DNA from: Sesamum alatum
Lineage: Eukaryota > Streptophyta > Magnoliopsida > Lamiales > Pedaliaceae
DNA length: 64,000 bases
Direction of reading: 5' to 3'
NCBI GenBank assembly: GCA_034509735.1
Contig: JACGWO010000011.1
Coordinates: 25,404,979 to 25,468,978 of the forward strand
The number at the start of each line of letters is the position of its first letter. Position 1 is the stretch's first letter. Made by a program: the position numbers and the translations under genes. Below, one piece after another: positions 1-11,585 of the stretch. Under the pieces are notes generated by a model, which saw only the letters and a list, made by a program, of their open reading frames with translations, did no database searches and was not told the DNA's origin.

Positions 1-1060
1 GTTTTCCCCTTGATGTCCATTACAGTATTGAATATATTATCGAACACATTCTTTCTCAATATACATGACATCAAGATTGTGTCGTATCAGATGCGCCCCC
101 CAGTATTCAAGCTCCTAGAATATGCTTTTCTTCGTCCACTTATGATCGACACTGTAGCCTTCCGGTTCACTTAACGGTTGTTCGACAACCACACTAAACG
201 CATCGACACGGGTTCGGATCTGTTCTCCAGTCAGCCTCGAACGTGCAACTTTCCTCTCCATTTGATTTTTAGTGAAGGCTTTCTTGTTCCTGCGATAAGG
301 ATGAACCGGTGGTAGGAATTTCCTGTGGCAGTCAAAATAGCATGCCTTCCGACCGTACTGTAAATAGAATGCCCGTGTGTCCTCCATACAAACTGGACAC
401 CCCACAACACCGGCGGTACTCCATCCAGACGCCATCCCATAAGCAGGAAGGTCGTTCACTGTCTACATCAATGCGGCATACATCATGAATGTCTGGTTTG
501 TCGTAGTATCATGCTTACGTACACCCACATGCCATAAATTCTGCAACTCCTCGATCAACGGCTCTAAGTAGACATCGATAAGACGTTTGGGATTCGATGG
601 GCCAGGGATCACCAGCGTTAGGAACATATACTCAGATTTCATGCACATTCCCGGTGGGAGATTGTACGGTGTAAGTATCACGGGCCAACATGAGTAAGTT
701 TTACCATACTGGCCATGCGGTGCAAACCCACCCGTGCACAACCCAAGTCTAACATTCCTCGGCTCAGCTGCAAAATCACGATACGTCCAGTTAAAATGCT
801 TCCTCCGTCTGATGGCTCGCATGCCAAGTCATATGCTCTGCTGTGGCCTCCAATGCATACAACCTCTACAGCCGAGAGGTAATCGGTAGATACCTAATAA
901 TGACATACGGGAACTTCTTGCGTTTAGAATTTCTGTCCCTGGTGGGCTTGTACCAAGCGTCTGCACAGAACTTGCAATATTCCAAATCAATATCGTCCTT
1001 CCAGTACAACATGCAACCATTTTTGCAAGCATCAATCTTCTGAACTGGTAAACACATTCT
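1..1060 (-). pseudogene. CACTA TNP2-type transposase, broken
   Basis: Three minus-strand segments together follow the order of a plant TNP2 transposase: KIDACKNGCMLYWKDD (about 1,000-1,045), then NVRLGLCTGGFAPHGQYGK and the NLPPGMCMK block (about 610-760), then NDLPAYGMASGWSTAGV with a CPVC pair (about 350-455), then HNLDVMYIEK (about 50-90). A TAG at 463-465 sits where the family has Trp (AALxWT-NDLPAYG). A second TAG lies at 115-117, just after KKSIF. One extra base near 52 moves the EKNVFDN-like continuation out of frame. The cut at base 1 hides the rest. It cannot encode a working enzyme as read. Confidence 0.9.
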
Positions 1061-1064
1061 CTTA

Positions 1065-1763
1065 TCAATTTCTTCGTATTGTAATAATCGACGGGAAAGT
1101 GTGATCGTAGGGCATTACAGTATCATCCCACTGGCATAACCGATTATATGTATGCTCGGAAAAACCCCCTTCGTCCTTGATATTCACCAAAGAGGTAATT
1201 GACGCCAACTGAGAGGTGGTGCAGCCGTTCCACAATGGTTGGTCCGCAGCATGAACTACATCAAAAAAATGGTCTGACAAGCCAGACACATAATCATAGG
1301 GCCCCGAATCATAATATGAACTAGGACCCATATCAGATGGACAATACTGAGTACCATCATCAGTCGGTCCCGGCGGCATCGAATACCATCCTCTGCGCCC
1401 AATCCATCTGAGCCACATCACCCCAATCCGAACTACCCTCCTTCTGAACCGGTGGCGTTTGCTGCTGCTGCACAGGGGCGCTGTCAATGCTTCAAAGTAT
1501 TCCTGCACCCTCTCCTCACCATGCGAAGTCCGATTGTAATACTCTGGCATAAACCCTTTCATACACAAATCAAAATTTACCTCGTCTAGTGTTTTGAACC
1601 TTTTGTTTTTGCACTTCCGACAGGGACACGTAATCTTGTCCCCGTCCATATATGCACGCTGAGACTGGGCCCATTCTAAAAATGTTGTAACACCGTCCTC
1701 AAATTCCGGCGTCACACCCAGGACGTCTCGATCATACATCCATTTCCTCAACTGTCTTAACAT
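1065..1763 (-). pseudogene. CACTA transposase-associated N-terminal domain
   Basis: The minus-strand frame from the ATG at 1,763 begins MLRQLRKWMYDRDV and continues with the transposase-associated domain typical of plant En/Spm proteins: a FLEWAQSQ segment, then a CPCRKCKN cysteine cluster with DLCMKGFM after it. An acidic Gly/Tyr/Pro-rich linker follows. The reading then leaves the correct frame near 1,080; the next conserved block (KIDACKNGCMLYW, about 990-1,045) is in another frame. This is the first part of a transposase of which the TNP2 part follows at 50-1,060. Family assignment is from recognisable motifs; the domain has no known catalytic activity. Confidence 0.85.
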
Positions 1764-2029
1764 GATTGGTCCTACGTATAATTCACAACAGTACGCAATT
1801 AAATGCCGAGAGTATATTATATATATACAAAAAAAATAGAATTTTGCATACTTACCTGAGCAAAACACCTATCAATATCAATACAAAATTCGCACTCGGT
1901 AATTGATATGTTCGATTTTCCGTATAAAGAATCAAGGGGGGAGTTACAACAAAATGAGTTGGAGAGTAATTACAAGAATAGTGACAAAGAAGGGGGATAT
2001 ATATATATATATATAGAAAATATTGGAAC

Positions 2030-2660
2030 GGGCATTGGAATATTATTTGGAACACAAAACTAGCCGTTTAAATATAGCCGTTGTTCCAGGTTTAGAAATG
2101 GTCCCAGGTGGGTTACAGGAACAGTAATCTTACCGTTGTAATATAGCCATTAGGCATATTAGGAATGGTATGAGGCACACGCAGAGAGACCGTTCCTAAT
2201 TGGAGTACAATTGGGAACGGTAATTGTAACAATACTGCACTTAGTATATACCCACAATTTGGAACGGTAATTGCATTACATTTTTGCCCATGGCGTAAAA
2301 GGGTCTTATGTAGGATTACATGTTGGAATGGTGAGACGACCGGTCCAAATAGACACGGCCATAGGACCCCGTATAGGAACGGTATGTGTTCCCGGTCGAC
2401 TAGCCGTTCCAAATTTCACACATGTGTTCCTAATTGAAGTCCACAATATATCAGGTCCCTTTTAGGAACGGTTATAGGTGTACAAATTGGCTCACATATG
2501 TTGGCTCTGGAATAGGAACGGTCGTGCCGTTCCTATTAATTTGTATTACAATTACCACGACAATGACGTCATCAACGTTTTCCCGTTCCACAACTGTTCC
2601 TTGTACCGTTCCTATTAGGACCGGGATTTGGAACGGTCATATGTATCCGTTCCTATTTCC
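2030..2660. repeat. CACTA subterminal repeat zone (GGAACGG/CCGTTCC)
   Basis: At least a dozen copies of a 7-base core, GGAACGG or its complement CCGTTCC, some with one mismatch, occur in both orientations between about 2,030 and 2,660. Some pair as short palindromes, for example aggaacggtcgtgccgttcct near 2,515. In CACTA elements such arrays are the binding sites of the TnpA-like protein. The spacing and mixed orientation fit that role; binding itself is inferred. Confidence 0.8.
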
Positions 2661-4215
2661 GCATTTTTTTATAGTGAAATACTCACTTTTAAATTGGTGT
2701 AACAAAATTTTGTTGATGAATATGTCTCATTCCTTCATATTTAATTAGTGACAAATATTGAAGGGCTTTATTCAAATTGAAATCTAGAATTTTGAAATGA
2801 TACAAAAGGGATAAATTATTACTTAATAAAAACTCAAAATTCTCTAAAAATTCGCTTACCTTACTTATGATTATCCAAACAATGTCACTATCATCAAGTG
2901 CAACAAAAATTTATTAAACCGCTAACATCAATATACATAATTTAACTTTTAAGATAGAAAATAAAACATTGATTATCATGATCACATTCATTTCGTAGCT
3001 TAAATCATTAACTCGTTGAAAATAAAACATATGATTCGTCACACAAAACCCAATAGAAGATTTAGAAGAGTAATAGGATTAAATAGGGCGATCCCACAAT
3101 ATTATTAAAAATTCTAAATCATATTACACAAATTTAGTGGAAATCAAAATAAGAAAAAAAAAGTAAAAAATAATTGAAATAAATAGTAAAATATCGACTA
3201 ATCACTCATATACTCACATAATTTATTTATTTTTTATAATTCAAAAATAAAAAAATACAGAATGTAATATAAATATTTTGATAAATAACATTAGTCAATG
3301 ACAAAAGAGTGAATATATATACTACAAAAGTAAGTCTATTTTAGTCATATTAATTAATCTCCTTAATATCTAAACTAGTCAAAAACAAAAACTAAAAAAA
3401 TGAACATATATTAAAGTGAGATATGTAACTCTCAAATTTTATTTTTGTTTAAGCAAAAAAATAAAATAAATATCTCACGTCCCACAATAAGAAAATAAAA
3501 ATTAAAAAGAATAAAAAAAAATAGTCACATAAGGATAATTACAGAAATTAGATAGTTTTAAGAGAAAGAAGAAATAAAACAAAATAAATGAATCTATATG
3601 AGAAACAATGAGTAAATGTCTTTGTATTGGGGGAAAAAATAAAAAAAGATATAAAATCAAGACACATATGCCAACTGAAAAAAATGAAACTATGCAAATA
3701 ATAATTAGATCATCGAACACTATCAAAAACAATCAAAGAAAACACATTTTAAAAAGTATAAAAAAATGTAAAAAGTACTCATATTATGTATGAAAGGAAA
3801 TATTAAAGCACGTGATAATATATCATTGAATAATTAAAAACATTATTGTTACAAATAAAATGAATAGTTTGAGTGAGTATAAAGAACAAATCATCAACAA
3901 AATTAATTGATCATTATGATAAATTACTCCAAACCTTAATTGAATACAACATGAAATCACAAAGAGGAAAAATAGCATATAAAAATAAAAAATCCTAATA
4001 ACAAAAAGGTGAAGTCTAAATAGATTTAAAAAGAAACAAAATAAGAACATATTTTTTATATAAAACAATTTGCTATTATCATATCAAAAAAATATATATC
4101 ACTAATGATGTAGCTAACTAATATGCATTTCGAAAGAAAACTTTCATTCATAGTTAAAAAAAGTTGAGCTTGAGTAAAACCAAGAAAAATAACTTGTCAA
4201 TTTGTAATGATGGAC

Positions 4216-4404
4216 AATGGGTTGCTTTGGGTGCATTATGAAATTTTGAGCAAATTTTGTTAATTATTGCTTATTTTGGTGTGCTTTAAATATCCAGATG
4301 AGAGTTTGTAATGGGTTGCTTTGGGTGCATTATGAAATTTTGAGCAAATTTTGTTAATTATTGCTTATTTTTTGGTGTGCTTTAAATATCCAGATGAGAG
4401 TTTG
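4216..4404. repeat. 94-bp tandem direct duplication
   Basis: Two adjacent copies, 4,216-4,309 and 4,310-4,404, both start aatgggttgctttgggtgc and end gatgagagtttg. They differ mainly by two extra T in the second copy. The near identity points to a recent local duplication. Confidence 0.95.
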
Positions 4405-4843
4405 CAAAATTTTAGGATCTAATTTAGTAATTAAACTTTTTTAAATGGAAGAAATTAACATTCCTACCAAAATTAAATCAATCATTAGACTTTTCCATGC
4501 AAATTTTGCAAAATTTTAGGGGTTTAGTTTGGTAATTGAATTTTAAAAAAAATGAAATTAAAATTCCTACTAAAATTAAATCAATCAATTAGATTTTTCA
4601 TAAAAAATTTATGGATTTAGTTTGTCATTAACTGTTTAGTAATTTTTTGTAAAAACAATATTTCTTGCTTTAAAAAAATAATATTTCTTGCTAAAATTAA
4701 AGCAACCAATTAAATTTTTTTTAGATAATTAAATAATTCAAATTTCTAAAGTCAAAGACCACGTTAAATAAATATATATATATTAATAGATGATAGAATA
4801 GATGGGGGTGGGGAATATATATATATATGTATATATATATTAA

Positions 4844-5100
4844 AATAAATATATCTAAAATCATAAAATATAATAAAAAAAATATGGAATGTAATTTAAA
4901 GAGGCTGAATTAATTGGAAACTATTAACGTGGAATATAAAATTATGGACCCCTTCAAATATAAAACTAAAAATTAGAAAATGATTTAGGTTATATATAAT
5001 AGAATAGATATATTAGAATCAATATATTTAAAATCATAAAATATAATAAAAGAATATGGAATGTAATTTAAAGAGGTCACATTAATTGGAAGCTATTAAC
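4844..5100. repeat. Diverged direct repeat pair
   Basis: Segments at about 4,844-4,930 and 5,016-5,100 share ctaaaatcataaaatataa-type and atggaatgtaatttaaagag cores with scattered substitutions and indels. They look like two fragments of one unidentified AT-rich repeat. Confidence 0.6.
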
Positions 5101-5413
5101 AATGTCATTATTGCTTGTTATTAATGTTAACCTATCAATTAAAGTATTTTATAATTAAAAAAAAAATCTAAATTCTAATAATTCACCATTTGATCAAAAT
5201 TGAAGAATTTGGGTCAAAGGACCCCCTTCAAATATAATATATAATAGATAATAAATAATAGATAGTCTACTTTTTTTTCGAGGAAACGACCACACGGGTA
5301 CTAATATTAAAAGGCAAATGTTCACATATGTACATGGCAAGGTAGCTACATACGTGAAAAAAGCAACGAAAGCATAAGCCAAAGAAATACGGAAGAAAAA
5401 CTTCAAGATCCCC

Positions 5414-8400
5414 CTAGCCGATAGGGATGTCCCCGACGCCTCCTTCGTAAAGACACCAATTCCAATGGATCCAAAGAGCCCAGTACATGGTGAGGAAACG
5501 AACGAAAGCCTCACAGTCGAGTGCTTGATGCGCCCGGCGCATCCAAGCTTCAACTCCCGTCGTCACTCCGAACACCGTGGCACAAGGTATCTGGGACATG
5601 GCCCAAACCAGTCGCGCGAAGGAGCATTCACCAGTATATGTGTAATTCCATTTTCGGGCTCACCACACAAGACACAAATCCCATCCACCGCGACTCCACG
5701 CCTCCGGAGGTTTGCCTGAGTCGGCAATGCAGCGTGGCAGCAGCGCCAAGCAAATAATAACACCTTTGGAAGGGCCTTAGCGCGCCAGAGGAAGCCCCAA
5801 GCCTGCACACGGGCGCCTGCGCTAGTTTTCGCTGGGCTACTGAGGTGCGACGCAAGGCGATAAGCACTCTTGACCGAGAAGCGAAGATGCTGATCGAAGT
5901 TTCATCCCCAGGTGTCTGATGCTCCCTCCCACAGCCTTGTGAGCAGGATCCAATCTGCATCAACAGCAGCAAATTCAGCCCGGATCCGTTCAGCGTCCCA
6001 CAGGCCAGCCGCGTCGATCAAATCTGCCACCACAGAATCGGCCGTCAGCGTGAGGGTTGGAAAAACTGGACAAAGACTGGTGGGCCCAGGGATCCACGGG
6101 TCAAGAAAGATGCGAGTCGCCCTCCCATCTCCAATTAGGCGCTGGGTACTTGCACGGAGTAGAGGCCGTGTGCAGCTAAGCGAACGCCACGTAAAAGAAG
6201 GACTGCCGCGATCAATGGAAGGGTCCAGAACAGAGGTACCGAGAAAATACTTTGGTTGCATCACTCGGTGGAGGAGGCTATCCGGCTGAGTGAGTAGTCG
6301 CCAAGCTTGCTTACAAAGAAAGGCCTCGTTGAACTCCTTGAGCTTATGGACTCCTAACCCACCCTCGACCTTGCTGCGGCACACCTCGTTCCAAGCCCTC
6401 TAGTGAATCTTTCGATCCCTCTCTTGGTGCTAGAAGAAGGCTGTCGTCATGCTTTCAATCTCCCGGAGAAGGGTGTCCGAAAGGCGAAAACAACTCATTG
6501 CGTAATTAGGGATAGCCTGGATAACTGCTTTGATCATCACTATTCGTCCGGCTTGCGAGAGCCTCTTAGCCGCCCATCCGTTGAAAGCCCTCCAAATGCA
6601 ATCCTTCAGGCCCTCAAAGATTGCCCGCTTCAATTTTCCTACCACTGCCGGCAAACCAAGATACTTATCATGCTTATCAACCACCCGGACCCCCAGTAGG
6701 CGGGCGAGCTCAGCACAAAGCGCAGGAGGGATGTTTTTGCTTAACACTGTGGCTGACTTGTCCAGATTGATAGCTAGCCCCAAAACTGACTTAAAGGTGC
6801 GCAACACAGAGCGAACGCAGAGCAGAGCCTCCCTCGTGGCTTGGCAAAATAGGAGTGTATCATCTGCAAAGAGGAGATGGGTAATGCGTGGCCCCTGACG
6901 ACTCGCCCGGACCCCTTGGAGCAGGCCCCAACGTTCTTCCGCCTGGATGAGACAGCCGAAGACCTCTGCACAACATAGGAACAAATAGAGGGAAAGGGGG
7001 TGCCCTTGACGAAGGCCCCTTTCCGGCTTTAGAGTACCAAAGCAATCACCATTAAGCAAAAAGGAATAAGAAACAGTCAACACACATTGCACAATGAGTG
7101 ATACAAATTTATTGTGAAAACCTAATCTAAGGAGCACTTGTTCAAGAAAAATCCACTCTACCCGGTCATAAGCTTTACTGATGTTGAGCTTTAGCGAGGC
7201 ATGGCCGGTCAGACCCCGGTATTTATGTGCTAGAAAGTGGTTGAGTTCGTGAGCAACAAGCACATTATCCGTGATAAGCCGGCCGGGGATAAAAGCCGAC
7301 TGGTGGGGCGAGATTATGGTGTCGAGGAGGGGCTTCATGCGGTTGGCGAGAATTTTTGAGGCAATTTTATACGTGACATTTCAAAGGCTAATAGGGCGGA
7401 AAGCAGACACTGTTTCGGGGTTAGCAACTTTAGGGATAAAAACAATATGGGTGGCATTGAGGGCTGGGTCAAGGGAGCCCCCATTAAGGAAGCTAAGCAC
7501 ACATTTAGTAGTATCAGAGCCCATAATATGCCAATAATTCTGAAAGAAGATAGGAGACATACCTAGTCCGGCTTCAGCGGGTGTATTTGGGAGAGCGCCG
7601 TCTTGACCTCGTCAATCGAGAATGGGCGGCCGAGATCCAGGTTCGCTGTGTCCGAGACCTTAGGTTGAAGACAAGTGAGGCAATCGTCGATCGCTTGGGG
7701 GTCCGAGGCTATGGAACGGAAGACACCCGAGAAAATGGTCCACGATGACGCCCTGAATTTCCGACTTCTTCGCGTAGCAGCGCCCACGCTTGTCTCTGAG
7801 GAGCTTAATCATCTTACATCATCGTCATTCGGTGGCTTGCCCGTGAAAGAAGGCCGTGTTTCTGTCCCCCTCATTTAACCATAAGGCCTTACCCCGCTAT
7901 TTCCAGAGTATCTCCTCCCGGGCTAAGGATTCCTCAAGTTCAGAACGGAGCCCCTCAATCCGGTTTTTAACTGTCGTAGTCAAGATGCCCTGATGCAGCC
8001 TGTTGATCTCATCACCTAGTTCCTTGACCCGTCGATGAATGTTCCCGAACTGCAACTGATCCCAAAAGCTGAGGGCAGTAGCACACTGAGAGATCTTATT
8101 CCAAAGCACCTCGGCCGTCGCGGTCCCCTCATTCCCTTGCCAACCATCCTCGATTATGCGCTTGCATCCCGCTGCCCGAGCCCATGCTGCCTCAAAATGG
8201 AATCGTCGCCTCGGAGGTCTGGCAGGCCCAGCAGTAACCCTGGACAAGTTAAGCAGAAAAATGGCATGATCCGAACAAGCCATTGGGATGTGGGACACCT
8301 GTGCTGCCGGAAAACGTACTGACCATCCCGAGTCGCTGCACACCCTGTCTAGCCTGGCTCGGACCATTGCTGGAGCTTCCTGATGGTTACACTATGTATA

Positions 8401-8925
8401 CGGCATACGTGTGAAACCTAAGTCCTGCAAGTTACTGTCCTCGAGACACCTACGGAAATTCCATCTGTAACTGTGCTCGTCGCACTCTCCCTCCTTCTCG
8501 GTGATATTCAGTATTTCATTAAAATCCCCCATGCACACCCACGGCCAGACAAACTGCCCTCGAAGCTGGTGAAGGTCCCACGTCTCCCATCTACGCTTAA
8601 CATCCAGATGGCCATAAAACCCCATGAAACGCCATCTCTCGGTGTCCCCCTCCTCCCGCACTGTGGCGTCAATATGGTGAAGCGAGTACCACTGGACCCA
8701 GACCTCGACATCCTTCCGCCAAAGCAAGACTAGTCCCCCACCACGGCCCCGAGCCTCAATACCCACGCCACAAAAGTTTAGTTGTTGTAACCATTCATAT
8801 CTCCTAGAAGAAGACTTGGTCTCGGAGATGAAAACCAAGTCGGGGTTGTGTTGGATTAGCTCCCAGAGCTTGTGAACTGTCCAAGGGGACCCCAACCCCT
8901 GACAGTTCCATGCTATGAGTTTCAT
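5414..8925 (-). pseudogene. LINE ORF2 (endonuclease, reverse transcriptase, zf-RVT), broken
   Basis: ORF2 starts at the ATG at 8,925 with MKLIAWNCQGLG, the opening of the apurinic endonuclease domain; VCMGDFNEIL follows, then CSDH near 8,270. Reverse transcriptase fills 6,430-7,338, with a GRLITDNVLVAHE block and the FADD catalytic box near 6,855. The C-terminal zf-RVT domain (about 5,560-5,810) has the KALPKVLLFAWR and CVLCGEPE motifs and shifts frame near 5,600. In-frame stops replace expected residues at 8,392-8,394, 7,897-7,899, 7,825-7,827, 7,819-7,821, 6,430-6,432 and 6,400-6,402. The domain order is certain; activity is excluded as read. Confidence 0.9.
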
Positions 8926-9033
8926 GGCTGGCGGGGGGCTGCGCGGCAACCTTTGCCGATAGAACGTTCGACTCCTCGTCCACCAACAACCGACGCTTTC
9001 CACTCCTTGGAACTTCCCCCTCCGGACCCAACA

Positions 9034-10607
9034 CTAAGCATCCCCGAGACCATTTTCGTGAACCCGACGTACCATACCCACGCGGCCTGCCGCATCTGCC
9101 TGTCCCAAGGGGTCCCAGTGGGCCTTGCGCAGTGAAGCGAAGCGGCACTGTAACCAAGCCATCCTCAAGTCTCTCCTTACCAGTACCCGGCGTCGCAGAG
9201 ACCCCCACTGACCTAGTCTCCGCGATGGTCGATGGGACGAACTCCGCCAAATCTTCAAAGCCCAACTCCCAGGATCCGCGTGCCCATCCCCAGCCTTCGG
9301 GATCGCTGGCGCCCCAGAGTCCATCCCTGCATAATCCATCAGAGAATCATCCAACCCCAAGTCACCTCCTAACCCAGTGCCCTGCACCATTCCATCGGAC
9401 CCCACTGCAGAAGCCTGCTGAAAGGGCCACCCCGGAATGAAGCTTTCGGCCAAAGCTGCATATACCCCTTATCGGTGCACCTTCCTTCTGTCCCCCTGTT
9501 CCGCCGAGGCCTCCCGCCCTGAACTAGAGAAGACGCCGAAGATGGCTGCCCCCTGCTGCTTACCTGAGCCTGATTCTCAGTGCCAATTTGGATTCTGCTC
9601 TTGGCTCACGACGCTGTGCCATCCCTCGTCCCCTAACCGAAAGCGGTTCGCGCAGCCATGGTCCATATGGTGAATCCATACCCGGGTCCACAAAACCTTC
9701 CTCGATCTGCAGTTCACAGTACTTAGCAATATGCCCTAGCTTTCCACAGAGATAACAGAAATTCGACAGGCGCTCATAAGTGAGATCCAGTAGAAGCTCA
9801 TCCCCCAGGGTCGAACTAATCGGGATAGCGCGTGGGAGTGGGCGGGTTACATTGATGGCCACCCGTAGGCGGAGTGTTGCCCCCCAAGTACAGCCTGTGT
9901 CATCCATATCCATATCCCAAAATTGACCAATTCTATTGTCGATCAGCGTCGCAACCCCCATATTCATCACACTCAACAGTAGTTCATGAACATGCACATA
10001 GAAATCACACCAACCAAGATCCACTCGCAGCGGGTTCTCATTCCCCCGAACACCACTCAGTATAATGATATTCTTCTCAAAACTCCACGGACACCCTTCC
10101 AAAGCCCGGATTCTATCAATGATATGATTAAAATGGAGGAGAAAAACTCCCATCCCTGATCTGCCATAAATCCATACCTTTCACTGGGTTGATCATGCCC
10201 TGCACCGACGTACTAAACGCCTCAAACCTAGGGACCTGACTAGAGAGGAGCCGCCCAACCAAACACAACCGGTGAGTATCCGAATCCGCATGCCACAAAC
10301 CCCCGGGTAGCACAAGCTGCTGCTCCTCATCATCAGTCGGGTACAGACGACCCCGTAGTCCCACGATGGCCTCCTCCATGCCCAGACCCTCAAGCGATAA
10401 ACGCCGCCACACGTTGCCCCTCTCCCAATCAGCCTTGGCCACAACGCAACCGCAATCCCTCCACCCGTGCACTTGACAAGGGAAAAACGCCACGCCCCCA
10501 GCCCTACCTGTGGAAATCACCAAAAGACCATAAAAACGGCACCAAAAATCAGGAGGGGAACGAGGCAAAAAACAGGGATGGAGAAAACGAGAATAAACAC
10601 AGAGCAA
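9034..10607 (-). pseudogene. LINE ORF1 (DUF4283 plus CCHC zinc knuckle), broken
   Basis: The N-terminal frame carries the DUF4283-like start (MEEAIVGLRGRLYPTDDEE, near 10,380) and runs to about 10,128. The domain continues in another frame (about 9,560-10,153) with HIIDRIRALEGCPWSFEKN and ends in a zinc knuckle, CYLCGKLGHIAKYC, which fits C-x2-C-x4-H-x4-C. A frameshift therefore splits the domain near 10,140. A Pro/Gly-rich tail continues to about 9,034 in shifted frames. ORF1 proteins of this kind bind element RNA. The true start is uncertain: either the Met near 10,380 or one upstream. Confidence 0.8.
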
Positions 10608-11171
10608 AACTAAAGAAAAGAAAGAAATGAAGCAATCAGCGGGGGCCCGTGGCGCACGGCTGCAGGGAATAGAAGTAGTGCCGCAAACCCCCTAGAGACT
10701 AGAGACGCAGTCAGAGGTAGAATGGGCAGCAATCCAACAAAAGGGAGAGCCGCAGACACTGCTCGGAAAACCAGGGAGGCACTTTGGTGAGATCAAGAAA
10801 CAAGATTAGAAGAAGCCTCAGCCGAAAAGTCCGAAAGTCCGAAACGGAGGAATCAAGATCTGTCGTCCGCCCTCAGCCACGCCCGACGTCAGTAAGGCCA
10901 TGCACCATGCAGGGGAGGCCCAAAGATCTCACAATGGTGAAGTTGCAGCACAAGGACGCTGTCACGGCAAGAGACGTGAAGTGGAAGGAGATTGATGAGG
11001 AAGACACTCAGAATGAGAGAATGAAGACTCTCAGTAGGAGAGAACTGAACTTACAATCTTGTATTGGTCAAAATTGGGGTCACTTTCGTTGGATTTATTG
11101 CAATTTAGAAGGTCCAAATGTTTAGAAAACCTCTTTGCCAAAAAAAGTAATGCTAATTAGATAGAGTTGCT

Positions 11172-11585
11172 TTTTAAACGATTGTTTATTGGTGAATAAG
11201 TTGTAGAATGCACTTTGCTTTCTGGGCCCTCCATTTTCGTAATGTGGAGCCTTGCCTGCTGGAGGGCTCTAATGCAATGCGGACTTCAAGATTAGCAAAT
11301 TGATTATTCATAGTTTTATTTCCAAATCGACTTATAAAACACCACTTATTTCTCATGTGTAGGTAACTTATAGCATCCCATTTGCTTTGGCTTCCATATT
11401 TTCCAGTAATTCTGGTTCAGGACAAGGTAAAACTAAATCATTTTTCCTTTTGTTTTAAAGAAATAAAAATAAAAATTCTTTTCAATTTATTGTTCTGAAT
11501 TGATTGTGATGAATCACATGGTCAGGTCTGTCGCTTAGAGTTCTGAATCTTGCAATAGTCATACCACAGGTAATATTTTATTATA
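11172..11585 (+). pseudogene. Inverted partial copy of the sucrose transporter gene (exons 3-4 with introns)
   Basis: This segment is the reverse complement of about 13,076-13,487 and holds sucrose transporter exon 3 ([13 protein letters not shown]...SGQ) and exon 4 ([13 protein letters not shown]), together with the intron between them and flanking intron sequence. Introns are kept, so it arose at the DNA level and not through RNA. It has drifted: in the exon-4 copy a GGA codon (Gly) has become AGA (Arg), and small indels occur in the introns. The arms lie about 1.5 kb apart and could form a long hairpin. It lacks the rest of the gene and is not functional as a transporter. Confidence 0.9.

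Larger units (their letters stand above)
1..2676 (-). mobile_element. CACTA (En/Spm) DNA transposon, 5' part, decayed
   Basis: The window opens inside a CACTA-superfamily element read on the minus strand. Its 5' terminus is at 2,676, where the plus strand reads ...tttttttatagtg, so the element begins CACTATAAAAAAA. Inside the terminus lies a 600-base zone of repeated GGAACGG/CCGTTCC motifs in both orientations, typical of CACTA subterminal repeats. Further in come a transposase-associated domain and TNP2-type transposase. The coding part is broken by stops and frameshifts, so this copy is not autonomous. The other end and the 3-bp target duplication lie outside the window. Confidence 0.9.
2677..5270. 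other. AT-rich spacer without genes
   Basis: There is no coding frame with recognisable content. The stretch is strongly AT-rich with many short A and T runs. It contains a 94-bp tandem duplication (4,216-4,404) and a diverged direct repeat of roughly 85 bases (about 4,844-4,930 and 5,016-5,100), so it appears to be built from old repeat fragments. Confidence 0.7.
5271..11130 (-). mobile_element. LINE (L1-type non-LTR retrotransposon), nearly full length, decayed
   Basis: Read on the minus strand, the element has the plant L1 order: a GC-richer 5' untranslated region (about 10,650-11,130), ORF1 with a DUF4283-like domain and a CCHC knuckle, ORF2 with endonuclease, reverse transcriptase and a C-terminal zf-RVT domain, and a short A8 tail at 5,271-5,279. 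Many in-frame stops and several frameshifts have killed it. I found no convincing target-site duplication, so the 5' limit is approximate. GC content is clearly higher than in the flanks. Confidence 0.9.

Noticed and set aside
10784..11125. Plus-strand frame of 113 residues, Arg/Lys-rich
   Set aside because: It lies opposite the LINE 5' untranslated region, matches no family I know, and is best explained as chance in GC-richer DNA.
5271..11166. Possible LINE target-site duplication (atagatag near 5,261 and tagatag near 11,158)
   Set aside because: Only six to seven bases match and the context is AT-rich, so chance is likely.
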